Shown here: piece by piece, positions 45,548 to 53,968 of the stretch
How the letters are laid out: each line of letters starts with the position of its first letter
Numbering within the stretch: position 1 is the stretch's first letter
Assembly (NCBI GenBank): GCA_963733945.1
Contig: CAVTFD010000001.1
Location: 62,001 to 126,000 of the forward strand
Source: AP-15 sp963733945
GTDB taxonomy: Bacteria; Pseudomonadota; Alphaproteobacteria; ATCC43930; CGMCC-115725
Direction of reading: 5' to 3'
DNA length: 64,000 bases
Translations under genes and position numbers: made by a program
The notes under the pieces: model-generated
Database searches by the model: none
Told to the model about the DNA's origin: nothing
Seen by the model: only the letters and a program-made list of their open reading frames with translations

Positions 45548-46648
45548 TCAGATCGAATATTCGAGAATGGGGTCCAAGGCGCTGCCGCCTTCGACGGCAT
45601 GGCCTTCCGAACGCCAGCGCAGCATGCCGCCGGCGAGATTGGCGACATCGCTAAAGCCGGCCTCGCGCAGAATCACGGTCGCCTGGGCGGAGCGGCTGCC
45701 GGCGCGGCACACGGCGACGATCGGGCGATCCCTTGCCAGCTCCCCAGCGCGCTCGGCCAGCGCGCCCAATGGGATCAGGGTCGCACCGCGGATATGGCCG
45801 AGTGGTCCGGTGAATTCCTCCGGCTCGCGAACATCGAGGATCTGCACCTGACGCGCATGCTCTTCGAGCCCGTGGGGGTCGATCTCCCAGATCCCGGCAA
45901 AACTATAGCGCAGCGCCGCCCAGCCGGGCGCCGCCGTCATGTCGACCTCGCCCTCGGGCTTGCCGCATTTGAGATTAGCCGGCACCGCGACATCGAGCTT
46001 TTTCGGGTGCGCCAGCCGCAGGTTTTTCATGTAGCCGGTGAAATCGGCCTCGCCGGTCTCGCCGCCGAGGCGCGGGTTGAACCGCCGCTCCTCGCGCACA
46101 CTGGTCACTGTTAAGCCGCGGTAATCGTGCGCGGGATAGAGCAGACAAGTATCCGGCAGGGCAAAAATCTGCTGATGGACCGAGCGGTACATCGCGTGCG
46201 GGTCGCCCTGCTGGAAATCGGTCCGTCCGCTGCCGCGGATCAGCAGACAATCGCCGGTGAAGGCCATGCTGCGGTCATCGAGCACGTAAGTCAGGCAGCC
46301 ATTGGTATGCCCGGGCGTCTTGCGCACCTGCAGATTGCGCTCGCCGAAGGCGATCACATCGTCCTGCACTAGGTAGCGGTCGGCTCCCTCAGCGCCGCTG
46401 TCGGCGGACAATGCGATGCTGCACCCGGTCTGCTGTTTCAGCAGCGAAGCTCCGGTGACGTGATCGGCATGGACATGGGTTTCGAGCGAATAAGCCAGCT
46501 TGAGGCCCAACTCGTCGATCAACGCCGCGTCGCGCCTTACCTGCTCGAACACCGGGTCGATGATGACCGCCGCTCGGCTTTTGCCGTCGGCCAGCAGATA
46601 GGTGTAAGTCGAGGACGAGGGATCGAATAATTGCCGGAAAACCAACAT
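45548..46648 (-). CDS. persulfide dioxygenase-like MBL protein with C-terminal rhodanese domain
   Basis: 366 residues. The N-terminal metallo-beta-lactamase fold has SLETHVHADHVTGASLLKQQ (THxHxDH), RKTPGHTNGCLTY and AFTGDCLLIRGSGRTDFQQG, which is ETHE1-like with one Fe site. A rhodanese domain (residues about 265-355) has LDVREPEEFTGPLGHIRGA and the active Cys in VAVCRAGSRSAQA. It oxidises glutathione persulfide to sulfite and the rhodanese domain can move the sulfane sulfur. It pairs functionally with the TIGR01244 protein at 30953. Confidence 0.9.
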   Translation of the reverse strand: MLVFRQLFDPSSSTYTYLLADGKSRAAVIIDPVFEQVRRDAALIDELGLKLAYSLETHVHADHVTGASLLKQQTGCSIALSADSGAEGADRYLVQDDVIAFGERNLQVRKTPGHTNGCLTYVLDDRSMAFTGDCLLIRGSGRTDFQQGDPHAMYRSVHQQIFALPDTCLLYPAHDYRGLTVTSVREERRFNPRLGGETGEADFTGYMKNLRLAHPKKLDVAVPANLKCGKPEGEVDMTAAPGWAALRYSFAGIWEIDPHGLEEHARQVQILDVREPEEFTGPLGHIRGATLIPLGALAERAGELARDRPIVAVCRAGSRSAQATVILREAGFSDVANLAGGMLRWRSEGHAVEGGSALDPILEYSI

Positions 46649-46715
46649 TGCCGACTCCGGTAAGAGGTTTGCGCTATTTTACAGCCGCTCGCGAAAAAAA
46701 GGGAGACGGCTGACG

Positions 46716-47174
46716 ATGACCGACATCCTTATTACCCGGCTCGCTGCGCCAGACCGGGTGCGCTGGACCGAATTGTGGCGCGGCTATCTCGATTTTTACG
46801 AGACCCAGTTGCCGCCCGAGATCTACGACCATACCTGGCAACGCCTGATCGCGGCAGATGGCGCGATCCGCGGCCTCGGCGCGCGGCTCGGCGGCAACAC
46901 CGCGCCGCTCATCGGCATCATTCATTACCTGTTCCACGCCCATGCCTGGACGAAGCGCGAGGTCTGCTACCTGCAAGATCTATTCGTCGACCCCACCGCT
47001 CGCCGCCATGGCATCGGCGCCAAACTGATCGAAGCCGTCGCCGCCATCGCCCGCGAGCACAACTGCCTGCGCCTCTACTGGACGACCAAGGAGGACAACG
47101 CCACCGCGCGCCTCCTCTACGACCGGATCGCCCATTTCAACGGCTTCATCCGCTACGACTACGCGCTGGACTGA
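46716..47174 (+). CDS. GNAT-family N-acetyltransferase
   Basis: 152 residues from the ATG at 46716, preceded by AAGGGAGACGG. The GNAT motifs are CYLQDLFVDPTARRHGIGAK (acetyl-CoA pyrophosphate loop) and TTKEDNATARLLYDRIAHFN, ending GFIRYDYALD. This pattern fits the diamine/polyamine or aminoglycoside-like GNAT group; the acceptor is unknown. It is divergent from the persulfide dioxygenase gene, with a 67-base gap. Confidence 0.87.
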   Translation: MTDILITRLAAPDRVRWTELWRGYLDFYETQLPPEIYDHTWQRLIAADGAIRGLGARLGGNTAPLIGIIHYLFHAHAWTKREVCYLQDLFVDPTARRHGIGAKLIEAVAAIAREHNCLRLYWTTKEDNATARLLYDRIAHFNGFIRYDYALD

Positions 47175-47474
47175 ATAAGGATGCCAGCTGTGTGTTGCGT
47201 CTCCCCAGCTTGCGGTAAAAGCCGCGCGGTCAGTATCCGACCCGCTCCGGCTCGCCCCAAAACCAAGTCACACCGAGTCGCTGGCGCAAAACACTGAAGG
47301 GTCAAAACGGTGAGCTGGCGAACACTTCAAAACATTTTATATAATGGCGCTTATGCAGCTTTGACAGCAGTGCGCGGCGTGACGGCAACACAAGATGTTG
47401 AAACGCAGGGTATTGCCGCCCGCAAAAATCCAGAGGCATTGAGCCCCGGGCGTTATTATTAGGGCATGCCCGTG
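47175..47474. other. 300-bp gap, no gene seen
   Basis: This lies between two convergent genes. The frames here lack starts with ribosome sites and show no domain. A minus frame at 47302-47565 overlaps the next gene and looks like a shadow. Confidence 0.45.
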
Positions 47475-47942
47475 CTACGGTCCAGAGGTTCGTCGCCAAA
47501 ACTGATGGTAGCTGACGAATATCAACACAGCCATGGCGATGAGCAGGGAAACGAAACGGAGCCAATCCTCAACAAACGACCAGTAACCCCAGTAACCGTT
47601 GATAACGGCGAAAATGCCCCCGAACATCAATCCGGCACCGAGTCCCGAGGACAAACGCAATGACCCCAGCAGGATCGCCGCGTAGCCCAGCGGTGCGGCC
47701 ACACACAGCAGACGAAGGTTGAAGACCCGCGCTGCCTGAGTATACGCAGCAGTCGAAGCCTTATACCTATCCATCTGTTCAGCGCGTTGTTCAGGCGTCA
47801 TGTTGGGGTTGTACTGCCCAGCCGAAGGATGAAGAAAATCACTCCATCTAGGTGCATGGGTGAACGTGCTCACCCCGTAATAGATAAGCAAGGGAAAGAT
47901 GATGGCCACGCCGAAACCGATGGCGATCTGACGTGCGAGCAT
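47475..47942 (-). CDS. unknown four-helix membrane protein
   Basis: 155 residues. Membrane segments lie at about 5-24, 72-92 and 98-116, with a final one at about 126-146. A polar loop after the first segment has YNPNMTPEQRAEQMDRYKAS, a short helix that would sit outside the cytoplasm. The family is not recognised. It lies between a GNAT gene and small uncertain frames, with no operon partner. Confidence 0.6.
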   Translation of the reverse strand: MLARQIAIGFGVAIIFPLLIYYGVSTFTHAPRWSDFLHPSAGQYNPNMTPEQRAEQMDRYKASTAAYTQAARVFNLRLLCVAAPLGYAAILLGSLRLSSGLGAGLMFGGIFAVINGYWGYWSFVEDWLRFVSLLIAMAVLIFVSYHQFWRRTSGP

Positions 47943-47978
47943 GCTGGCCTCCCTCCCGGTTCTACAGGTGCCGATTTC

Positions 47979-48245
47979 TCATAAAGCATATATTGCGTCA
48001 AAATTCCTCATTCTGAGGATCGCGCCTTGCTCGAAGAGTGCGGCTGCCTCTGCCATCTCGAACGTGCCGGTAGTGTCGTTGGCGATCAGATCGTCGCAAA
48101 TGCTACCCGGTTTGGCCCTGCGGCTGACCTCCCATGTGGGCGCACCATCCCGCGTGAGCAACAACGACATCAGCTCCCGGACATCGGTCCAAACGGCGGG
48201 CTCGGGCCACAGGTTAGGCAGCATTTGGCATTGGAGGGCGGCCAT
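47979..48245 (-). CDS. possible small protein, weak
   Basis: 88 codons from the ATG at 48245, with AGGGAAAG six bases before it. The translation contains TDVRELMSLLLTRDGAPTWE and no motif I know. The spacing and ribosome site are acceptable, but the coding character is uncertain. Confidence 0.3.
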   Translation of the reverse strand: MAALQCQMLPNLWPEPAVWTDVRELMSLLLTRDGAPTWEVSRRAKPGSICDDLIANDTTGTFEMAEAAALFEQGAILRMRNFDAIYAL

Positions 48246-48391
48246 GTGCTTTCCCTATAGTAGCTGCTTGCAATCATCGACGGCCTTTTCCCAACGGCAT
48301 ACGCCACAAGCGGCTTCTCTCGGCGCTTTCGACCAGCGGATCGAGCGCCGCATCGCCGGTCGGACCGCGCACTTGCTCGGAGGGAGCGCTG

Positions 48392-48764
48392 TCATTTTCG
48401 CGGACGGGCCTTGCAGGCGGCATAGCGGGCATCGCGGGCCGCCTCACGTTCGGCTTCCAGGGCGGCCTCACCGGCCACCTGCCTGGCGGTTTCGACATCG
48501 CGGGCGGCGCCTGCTCGGCTTCCGCTTAAGCATCGCGGGCGGCCCTCTCGTCGGCCTAACGGGCGACGCCGGCCAGCCGGGCGGCGTTGCTGTCGGCGGT
48601 GCGTGCATCGCGCGCGACGCTGACCGCCTGTCGGGCGGCCTGTCGTTCGTCGGATGCGGGATCGTTTCCCCGCGATCTCGCGCGAAACTTCTCTAGTTGC
48701 GCCTTCTTCGCGTTCGCGGCGGCGTCCAGTCGGTCGTCAAACTAGTCTTCCGAGAATTATCCAT
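48392..48764 (-). pseudogene. decayed DUF6481-like gene
   Basis: From a start at 48764 (MDNSRKTS) the frame shifts after about eight codons into FDDRLDAAANAKKAQLEKFR and DERQAARQAVSVARDARTAD. A TAG and then a TAA interrupt it, and a further shift leads to AALEAEREAARDARYAACKA and a stop at 48392-48394. The Ala/Arg/Glu-rich helical pattern, with the KKAQLEKF and AARDARYAA blocks, is that of the small DUF6481 family. Two in-frame stops plus frameshifts indicate real decay, not only a base-calling slip. Confidence 0.6.
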
Positions 48765-48990
48765 CTCACTCGACCTGATGCGAGGATCCGGCTGCGCCGA
48801 TAGTCCGGCAGCGGAACATCATGCCCGAGATCCGGTCATCGCGGTATGCGCTCATGGCGGAATCCCTGCGCCCATTCAGCTCTACGACCCCTATTGCCCG
48901 TTTGCCGGCGACTGCCCGGAGTGACGGTTGTATCGCCTCGCGCGCACGCCTATTTTGCCGGCATTCGCTGTTCTTTCCTCGGGGTGACCC

Positions 48991-50001
48991 GTGACCGAGT
49001 TTCTACCGCCGCTCGCCCCCTACCCTCGCCTCCGGCTGCGCCGCAACCGCCGCGACGCCTGGTCGCGCAAGCTCGTTGCCGAGAATGTGCTGACATCAGG
49101 CGATCTGATCTGGCCGGTTTTCGTTCATGACGAGGGCCGTAAGCAGCCGATCGCCTCGATGCCCGGCGTATTTCGCCTGCCGATCCCGGCATTGGTTGAT
49201 GCCGCCGGCGAGGCCGCCGCACTCGGCATTCCGACGATCGCGGTGTTCCCGGCGGTGCCCGCCTCGCTCAAGGATGAAGAAGGCAGCGAGGCGCTGAACC
49301 CCAGCAATCTGGTCTGCCGCGCGGTGACCGCACTAAAGCATGCCCTGCCCGATCTCGGCGTGTTGTGCGACGTGGCGCTCGACCCGTTCACCTCGCACGG
49401 CCATGACGGGGTGATCCGCCATGGCTATGTCGAGAATGACGAGACCGTGGCGCTCCTGCGCCGCCAGGCGGTGGTGCAGGCCGAGGCCGGCTGCGACATC
49501 ATCGCCCCCTCCGACATGATGGACGGACGGGTCGGCGCGGTGCGCTCGGCGCTCGACGAGGCCGGGTTCGCCCATGTCCGCATCATGTCCTATGCGGCGA
49601 AGTACGCCTCGGCCTTTTACGGACCGTTCCGCGACGCGATCGGCTCGAAGACGGCGCTCGGCAGCGCCGACAAGCGCACCTACCAAATGGACCCGGCCAA
49701 CGGCGACGAAGCCCTGCGCGAGGTCGCGCTCGACATTCAAGAAGGCGCCGACATGGTCATGGTCAAACCCGGCATGCCCTATCTCGACGTCGTCCGCCGG
49801 GTCAAAGAGGCGTTCCGCGTGCCGACCTACGCCTATCAAGTGTCGGGCGAATACGCGATGCTGCACGCCGCGGCACTGAATGGTTGGCTCGACGGCGACC
49901 GCGCGATCATGGAAAGCCTGATCGCCTTCAAACGCGCCGGCGCCGACGGCGTCCTGACCTACGCCGCGGTCGATGCCGCGCGAATGCTGAAAGCGGGATA
50001 A
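48991..50001 (+). CDS. hemB: delta-aminolevulinic acid dehydratase (porphobilinogen synthase)
   Basis: 336 residues from a GTG start. It condenses two 5-aminolevulinate molecules to porphobilinogen in haem synthesis. Catalytic Lys regions are RIMSYAAKYASAFYGPFRD (first Schiff-base Lys) and MVMVKPGMPYLDVV (second). VLCDVALDPFTSHGHDG is the metal-binding stretch, with Cys and Asp. It is intact and isolated between a pseudogene and a lipase gene on the opposite strand. Confidence 0.95.
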   Translation: MTEFLPPLAPYPRLRLRRNRRDAWSRKLVAENVLTSGDLIWPVFVHDEGRKQPIASMPGVFRLPIPALVDAAGEAAALGIPTIAVFPAVPASLKDEEGSEALNPSNLVCRAVTALKHALPDLGVLCDVALDPFTSHGHDGVIRHGYVENDETVALLRRQAVVQAEAGCDIIAPSDMMDGRVGAVRSALDEAGFAHVRIMSYAAKYASAFYGPFRDAIGSKTALGSADKRTYQMDPANGDEALREVALDIQEGADMVMVKPGMPYLDVVRRVKEAFRVPTYAYQVSGEYAMLHAAALNGWLDGDRAIMESLIAFKRAGADGVLTYAAVDAARMLKAG

Positions 50002-50041
50002 GCTCAATATGATTTAGCCGGTTGCAACAGACTGGCATTCG

Positions 50042-50989
50042 CTAGACCGGCACCACTCCGGCGAGGAAGCCGACGATCTCTTTTGCGATGGTTGTTTCTC
50101 CCGTTTCCGGGCCGAGGATGCAGGTCTTGCTGCTCTCCTCGCCTGGCGGGACCGGGGTCGTCGCGTTAATCGTTTCCTCGTAATCGAGCATCGCGCAATA
50201 ACAAATGACATGGTGGTTGCAGCCGATGTCGAAACGGATCGCCGCCTCCGCGGTCGACGGTCGGATCACCGTCCGTCGCGGAAGCGCCGCATAGCCGAGG
50301 CCCGACGGGACGCGCGGTACGATGTCCAGGATATAGTTGAATAGGCGATAGTCGGCGATCGTCTGGTCGAACAGCGTAACGAAGGCCTGATCGCCGGGGT
50401 GCGGCGACGCAAACAGGCAGGCGGAGACCCGCGCACTAAGCCCCGTGCGGGCCAGATCGAGGGTCAGATACGTGGCCAACGCCGAACCGAGGCTGTGCCC
50501 GACAACAGTCACCGGGCCGGTCGCGCCAGCCAATGCGACGACCGCCGGAGCGAGGGCGCCGAGCGCGGCCCCTGTCGGGTCGATCAGCTGCAGACTCGCG
50601 TAGACTCCCCAGAAACCCTGCTCGACCGTTATCGTGGGAGTTCCCGCCGGCAGCGCAGTCGCCGGCCTGTAGGGGATTCGGACAAATTCCGCATCCTCGA
50701 TCCATTCGACGAACCCATCCGTGCCGCGGATAACGACAGCCAACTCGCCGGCAGCATCTCTCGCCGCAAATCCATAACAGGTCGCCGTCCCGGCCAGTTG
50801 CATCGGTCCAGCCACGCCCCGCCGCAGTACCGTGTCCGTGCCGGTGACATAGGCGACGACCTGCCATCCGGCCGCTGTCAGGCCCGCCGCCGGAGCCGGC
50901 GTCAACGAGTGCAGCTGCGCGCGGTACATGTCCATCGCATGCATAGCCAGAAGCCCATAAGCGGCGGCGGTTGTGTTGGTGAACGGCAT
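50042..50989 (-). CDS. lipase class 3 family protein
   Basis: 315 residues with no signal peptide. The nucleophile elbow is VVGHSLGSALATYLTLDLAR (GHSLG), preceded by VVIRGTDGFVEWIEDAEFVR, the lid and oxyanion part of class 3 lipases, where RGT is typical. A catalytic Asp is in NYILDIVPRVPS, and a His in CNHHVICYC. The substrate is a lipid ester, probably a monoacyl or triacyl glycerol. It converges on hemB. Confidence 0.82.
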   Translation of the reverse strand: MPFTNTTAAAYGLLAMHAMDMYRAQLHSLTPAPAAGLTAAGWQVVAYVTGTDTVLRRGVAGPMQLAGTATCYGFAARDAAGELAVVIRGTDGFVEWIEDAEFVRIPYRPATALPAGTPTITVEQGFWGVYASLQLIDPTGAALGALAPAVVALAGATGPVTVVGHSLGSALATYLTLDLARTGLSARVSACLFASPHPGDQAFVTLFDQTIADYRLFNYILDIVPRVPSGLGYAALPRRTVIRPSTAEAAIRFDIGCNHHVICYCAMLDYEETINATTPVPPGEESSKTCILGPETGETTIAKEIVGFLAGVVPV

Positions 50990-51027
50990 CGCATGTCTCT
51001 CGCAGGTTGGGTGGTGGCAGGGGTTGC

Positions 51028-51810
51028 CTACAACGCGCTCCGTCGGCTGGAGCCGCCGCCGTCGATGGTGATGATCGAGCCGGTGGTGTAGCCGGATCTA
51101 TCGGAGGCGAGGAAAGCAGCCATCCACCCGATCTCTTCGGGCTTGGCGGCGCGGCCAAAGGCCAACGGCTTCATGAACTCGGTCCAACGCTCGGCATCGC
51201 CGAAACGGTCCTGGGCGCGGGTGCGCATCAGGGTGACGAGGCGCTCGGTCATGACCGGGCCGGGATTGATGCCGAGAACGCGCAACCCGTCGCGCGGCGC
51301 GGTGCCGCCCATCGCCCGGGTGAACGCCATCAGCGAGGCATTACCCGACGATCCCGCGATGTAGTCGAAATCGGGGTTTTCGCCGGCCGCGCCAAGGATG
51401 TTGACGATGACCCCCTGTTTGCGCCCGCGCATCAGCGCATAAAAGCGCCGGGTCATGTTGATGTAGCCGAAGACTTTGAGGTCCCAGGCCTCGCGCCAGC
51501 GCGCTTCGTCGATCGCGTCGATATTGCCGCCGGGGATGGCGCCGGCGTTGTTGACCAGGATTTCGGTGTCGGCGCATTCGGCGGCAAGCTTGTCGACATT
51601 GCGGCTGTCGGAGAGGTCGAGCGGAAACACCCGCACCGCGACATTGTGCTTGGCGACGATCCCCGCCCGCGCCCCTTCGAGATCAGCCGCGGTGCGCGAC
51701 ACCAGCACGACGTCACACCCCTCCTCGGCCAATACCTTGGCGCAGGCCCGCCCGATCCCCTTCGAAGCGCCCGTCACCAGCGCCTTCTTGCCGCGCAATC
51801 CCAGCTCCAT
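51028..51810 (-). CDS. SDR-fold protein lacking the catalytic Tyr and Lys, copy 1
   Basis: 260 residues. The cofactor motif TGASKGIGRACAKVL and NNAGAIPGGN are intact. The position that should hold Y-x-x-x-K is G-S-S-G-N (IAGSSGNASLMAF), so both catalytic Tyr and Lys are replaced. The C-terminus TTGSIITIDGGGSS is normal for the fold. It may bind NAD(P) without the classical reduction, or use another active site. A second copy at 55031 differs by one residue (RACAEVL). Confidence 0.88.
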   Translation of the reverse strand: MELGLRGKKALVTGASKGIGRACAKVLAEEGCDVVLVSRTAADLEGARAGIVAKHNVAVRVFPLDLSDSRNVDKLAAECADTEILVNNAGAIPGGNIDAIDEARWREAWDLKVFGYINMTRRFYALMRGRKQGVIVNILGAAGENPDFDYIAGSSGNASLMAFTRAMGGTAPRDGLRVLGINPGPVMTERLVTLMRTRAQDRFGDAERWTEFMKPLAFGRAAKPEEIGWMAAFLASDRSGYTTGSIITIDGGGSSRRSAL

Positions 51811-51840
51811 AGCGTCCCCCCTTTTCGAAGCTTCGGCATC

Positions 51841-52704
51841 CTAGCCGATCTTGCTCCAGGTCAACTCGTGCTTATTGTGAAAGAGGTGGCGCAGCTGCGA
51901 GCCCGGGATGGCGGCAAAGCGCCGGGCGATCTGGTGATCGGTCTCGCCCTGGAATTTGATCGTGCAAACAAAATTCCGGCAAATGCCGGCCCCGAGCCAG
52001 CGCTCGACCAATGCCAGCAGCCGCGCCGGATAGCACACGACATCCGAAAACAGCCAGTCGACCGGACCGATCGCGTTCGGATCGAGAGCAAAGGCGCTGT
52101 CGAGCCGGTGCTCGATGCCCGGCAGACCCGCGACCCGGGCCGCGAGCGGCGACTTGTCGACACTGATCACCCGCGCCTCCATCTGCTGCAACGCCCAGCT
52201 CCAGCCGCCGGGGCTGCTGCCGAGATCGAGGCAGATCTCTCCCGCCCCCGGCCGCCGGCCGATCACGGTCAGCGCCTCCCACAATTTCAGATAAGCGCGG
52301 CTCGGCGGCCCGGCATGGTCCTCGACAAAGCGAACCTCGCCGTTTGGAAACGGGCTCGAGCAATGCGGTGACGCCAGCACCGTTTCGGCATCGAGCAAGG
52401 TCCACGAGCCGAGCGGCGCCGTCGGCGCCGGCGTCCCGAAAACCAGGGGCCTGGCCGAAACCTTCGGCAATTTTTCCCGGATCAGCATCGCACGCCGGTG
52501 CAAAACCGGCGCATAAACCGCCCAATTGCGCTGGATGGCGCGCAATTTCGCCGCCGCATCGGAAATCGACTTGATCACGATCTCCCGCGGTTCGAGCCAC
52601 ACATTGGCCGCCCATGCCGCCGGCCGCGGCGCTCCCGCTGCGGTCAGGAGGCGGCGGTGTACGCGCTCGACCACCCCCAACTCCGCGGCGAGCTCGTCCG
52701 ACAT
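51841..52704 (-). CDS. RlmM/FtsJ-like methyltransferase, copy 1, shortened start
   Basis: 287 residues from the ATG at 52704. Compared with copy 2, the original start codon (ATG in MLTGWFATAY) has become ACG, and one extra base sits near 52700. Together these create a new in-frame ATG (MSDELAAELG), so the first 16 residues are lost. The SAM motif LDLGSSPGGWSWALQQM, VISVDKSPLAARV, DWLFSDVVCYPARLL and VCTIKFQGETDHQI are intact. The fold is that of 2-prime-O-ribose rRNA methyltransferases such as RlmM. Confidence 0.8.
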   Translation of the reverse strand: MSDELAAELGVVERVHRRLLTAAGAPRPAAWAANVWLEPREIVIKSISDAAAKLRAIQRNWAVYAPVLHRRAMLIREKLPKVSARPLVFGTPAPTAPLGSWTLLDAETVLASPHCSSPFPNGEVRFVEDHAGPPSRAYLKLWEALTVIGRRPGAGEICLDLGSSPGGWSWALQQMEARVISVDKSPLAARVAGLPGIEHRLDSAFALDPNAIGPVDWLFSDVVCYPARLLALVERWLGAGICRNFVCTIKFQGETDHQIARRFAAIPGSQLRHLFHNKHELTWSKIG

Positions 52705-52871
52705 ACCCCTCGGCGGCGAGATAGGTGGTAGCGAACCATCCGGTCAGCGTCGCATGCCGGGGCGGCGCTCGGCCCGCAGGTTCACGTTCGCGGCGCAGTC
52801 GATTGACTTGATTCGACTAGCCGGCTCAGGATCGCTGCGGCCTGGACACCGCACGCTGCTTCGCCGGCAGC

Positions 52872-53837
52872 ATGGTCACGGACGGTGAGAGGATGGCGAT
52901 GGACGGCGACGACATGGTCCGAGTTCCCGGTGGCACGTTCCGTATGGGGTCGGACAAGCATTATCCGGAAGAAGCGCCGGCCCACCAAGTCTGCGTCGAT
53001 GCGTTCCGGATCAACCGCAATCCGGTCACCAACCGGCAATTCAAGGAATTCGTCCGAGCGACCGGCCACGTCACCTTTGCCGAGATCCCCCCCGACCCCA
53101 AGGATTATCCGGGCGCATTGCCGCACATGATTTATGCCGGATCGGTGGTATTCACACCGCCCGCGCACCCGATCGATCTGCGCGATTGGAGCCAGTGGTG
53201 GACCTTTCTGAAGGGAGCCGACTGGCGCCATCCCTATGGTCCGAAGAGCAATATCAATGGGCTCGATAACCATCCGGTGGTGCACGTTGCCTATGGCGAT
53301 GCGCTCGCCTATGCCCGCTGGGCGGGGAAGGATCTCCCGACCGAGGCCGAGTGGGAATTCGCCGCGCGCGGCGGGCTTGACGGCGCCGAGTTCGCCTGGG
53401 GCAACGAATTCACCCCCGCCAGCAGACATATGGCCAACACCTGGCAGGGCGAGTTCCCGCGCCAGAACCTGGCGCGCGATGGGTTCGAGCGCACCTCGCC
53501 GGTAACTGCGTTCCCGGCGAACGGGTACGGCCTTTACGACATGATCGGCAATGTTTGGGAATGGACGGCCGACTGGTATTCGCCGAAGCATCCGGTCGAG
53601 GCGCCAAAGGCCTGCTGTATCCCGGAGAACCCGCGTGGCGGGCCCGAAGCGGCGAGCTACGATCCCCGCCAGCCCGACATCAAGATCCCGCGCAAGGTGC
53701 TCAAAGGCGGCTCGCATCTTTGCGCGCCCAATTACTGCCGCCGCTATCGCCCGGCTGCGCGCCATGCGGAACCGGTCGACACATCGACAAGCCATGTCGG
53801 CTTTCGCTGCGTCATCCGAGGTGAGCGAAGGCAATAA
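52872..53837 (+). CDS. formylglycine-generating enzyme-like protein, copy 1
   Basis: 321 residues of the SUMF1 fold: MVRVPGGTFRMGSDKHYPEE at the start, EWEFAARGGLDGAEFAWGNE, YDMIGNVWEWTADWYSP and the active-site segment GGSHLCAPNYCRRYRPAARH. Both catalytic Cys of true FGE are present in the C-x4-C position, with the RYRxAAR block. The enzyme oxidises a sulfatase Cys to formylglycine. Copy 1 differs from copy 2 at residues such as QVCVDAFRINRNP. No sulfatase gene is in this window. Confidence 0.88.
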   Translation: MVTDGERMAMDGDDMVRVPGGTFRMGSDKHYPEEAPAHQVCVDAFRINRNPVTNRQFKEFVRATGHVTFAEIPPDPKDYPGALPHMIYAGSVVFTPPAHPIDLRDWSQWWTFLKGADWRHPYGPKSNINGLDNHPVVHVAYGDALAYARWAGKDLPTEAEWEFAARGGLDGAEFAWGNEFTPASRHMANTWQGEFPRQNLARDGFERTSPVTAFPANGYGLYDMIGNVWEWTADWYSPKHPVEAPKACCIPENPRGGPEAASYDPRQPDIKIPRKVLKGGSHLCAPNYCRRYRPAARHAEPVDTSTSHVGFRCVIRGERRQ

Positions 53838-53968
53838 GTCGCGAATTTTCGTATTGGCGCTTCTCGAAAGAACCGACGGCGGCAAAAGCGCCAACGGACC
53901 CAGCGGGCGTAATGTCTTCCTTTCCGGAACGTTATGCCGTCGGCGACAGGGTGCTGAAGGAGGGTACG

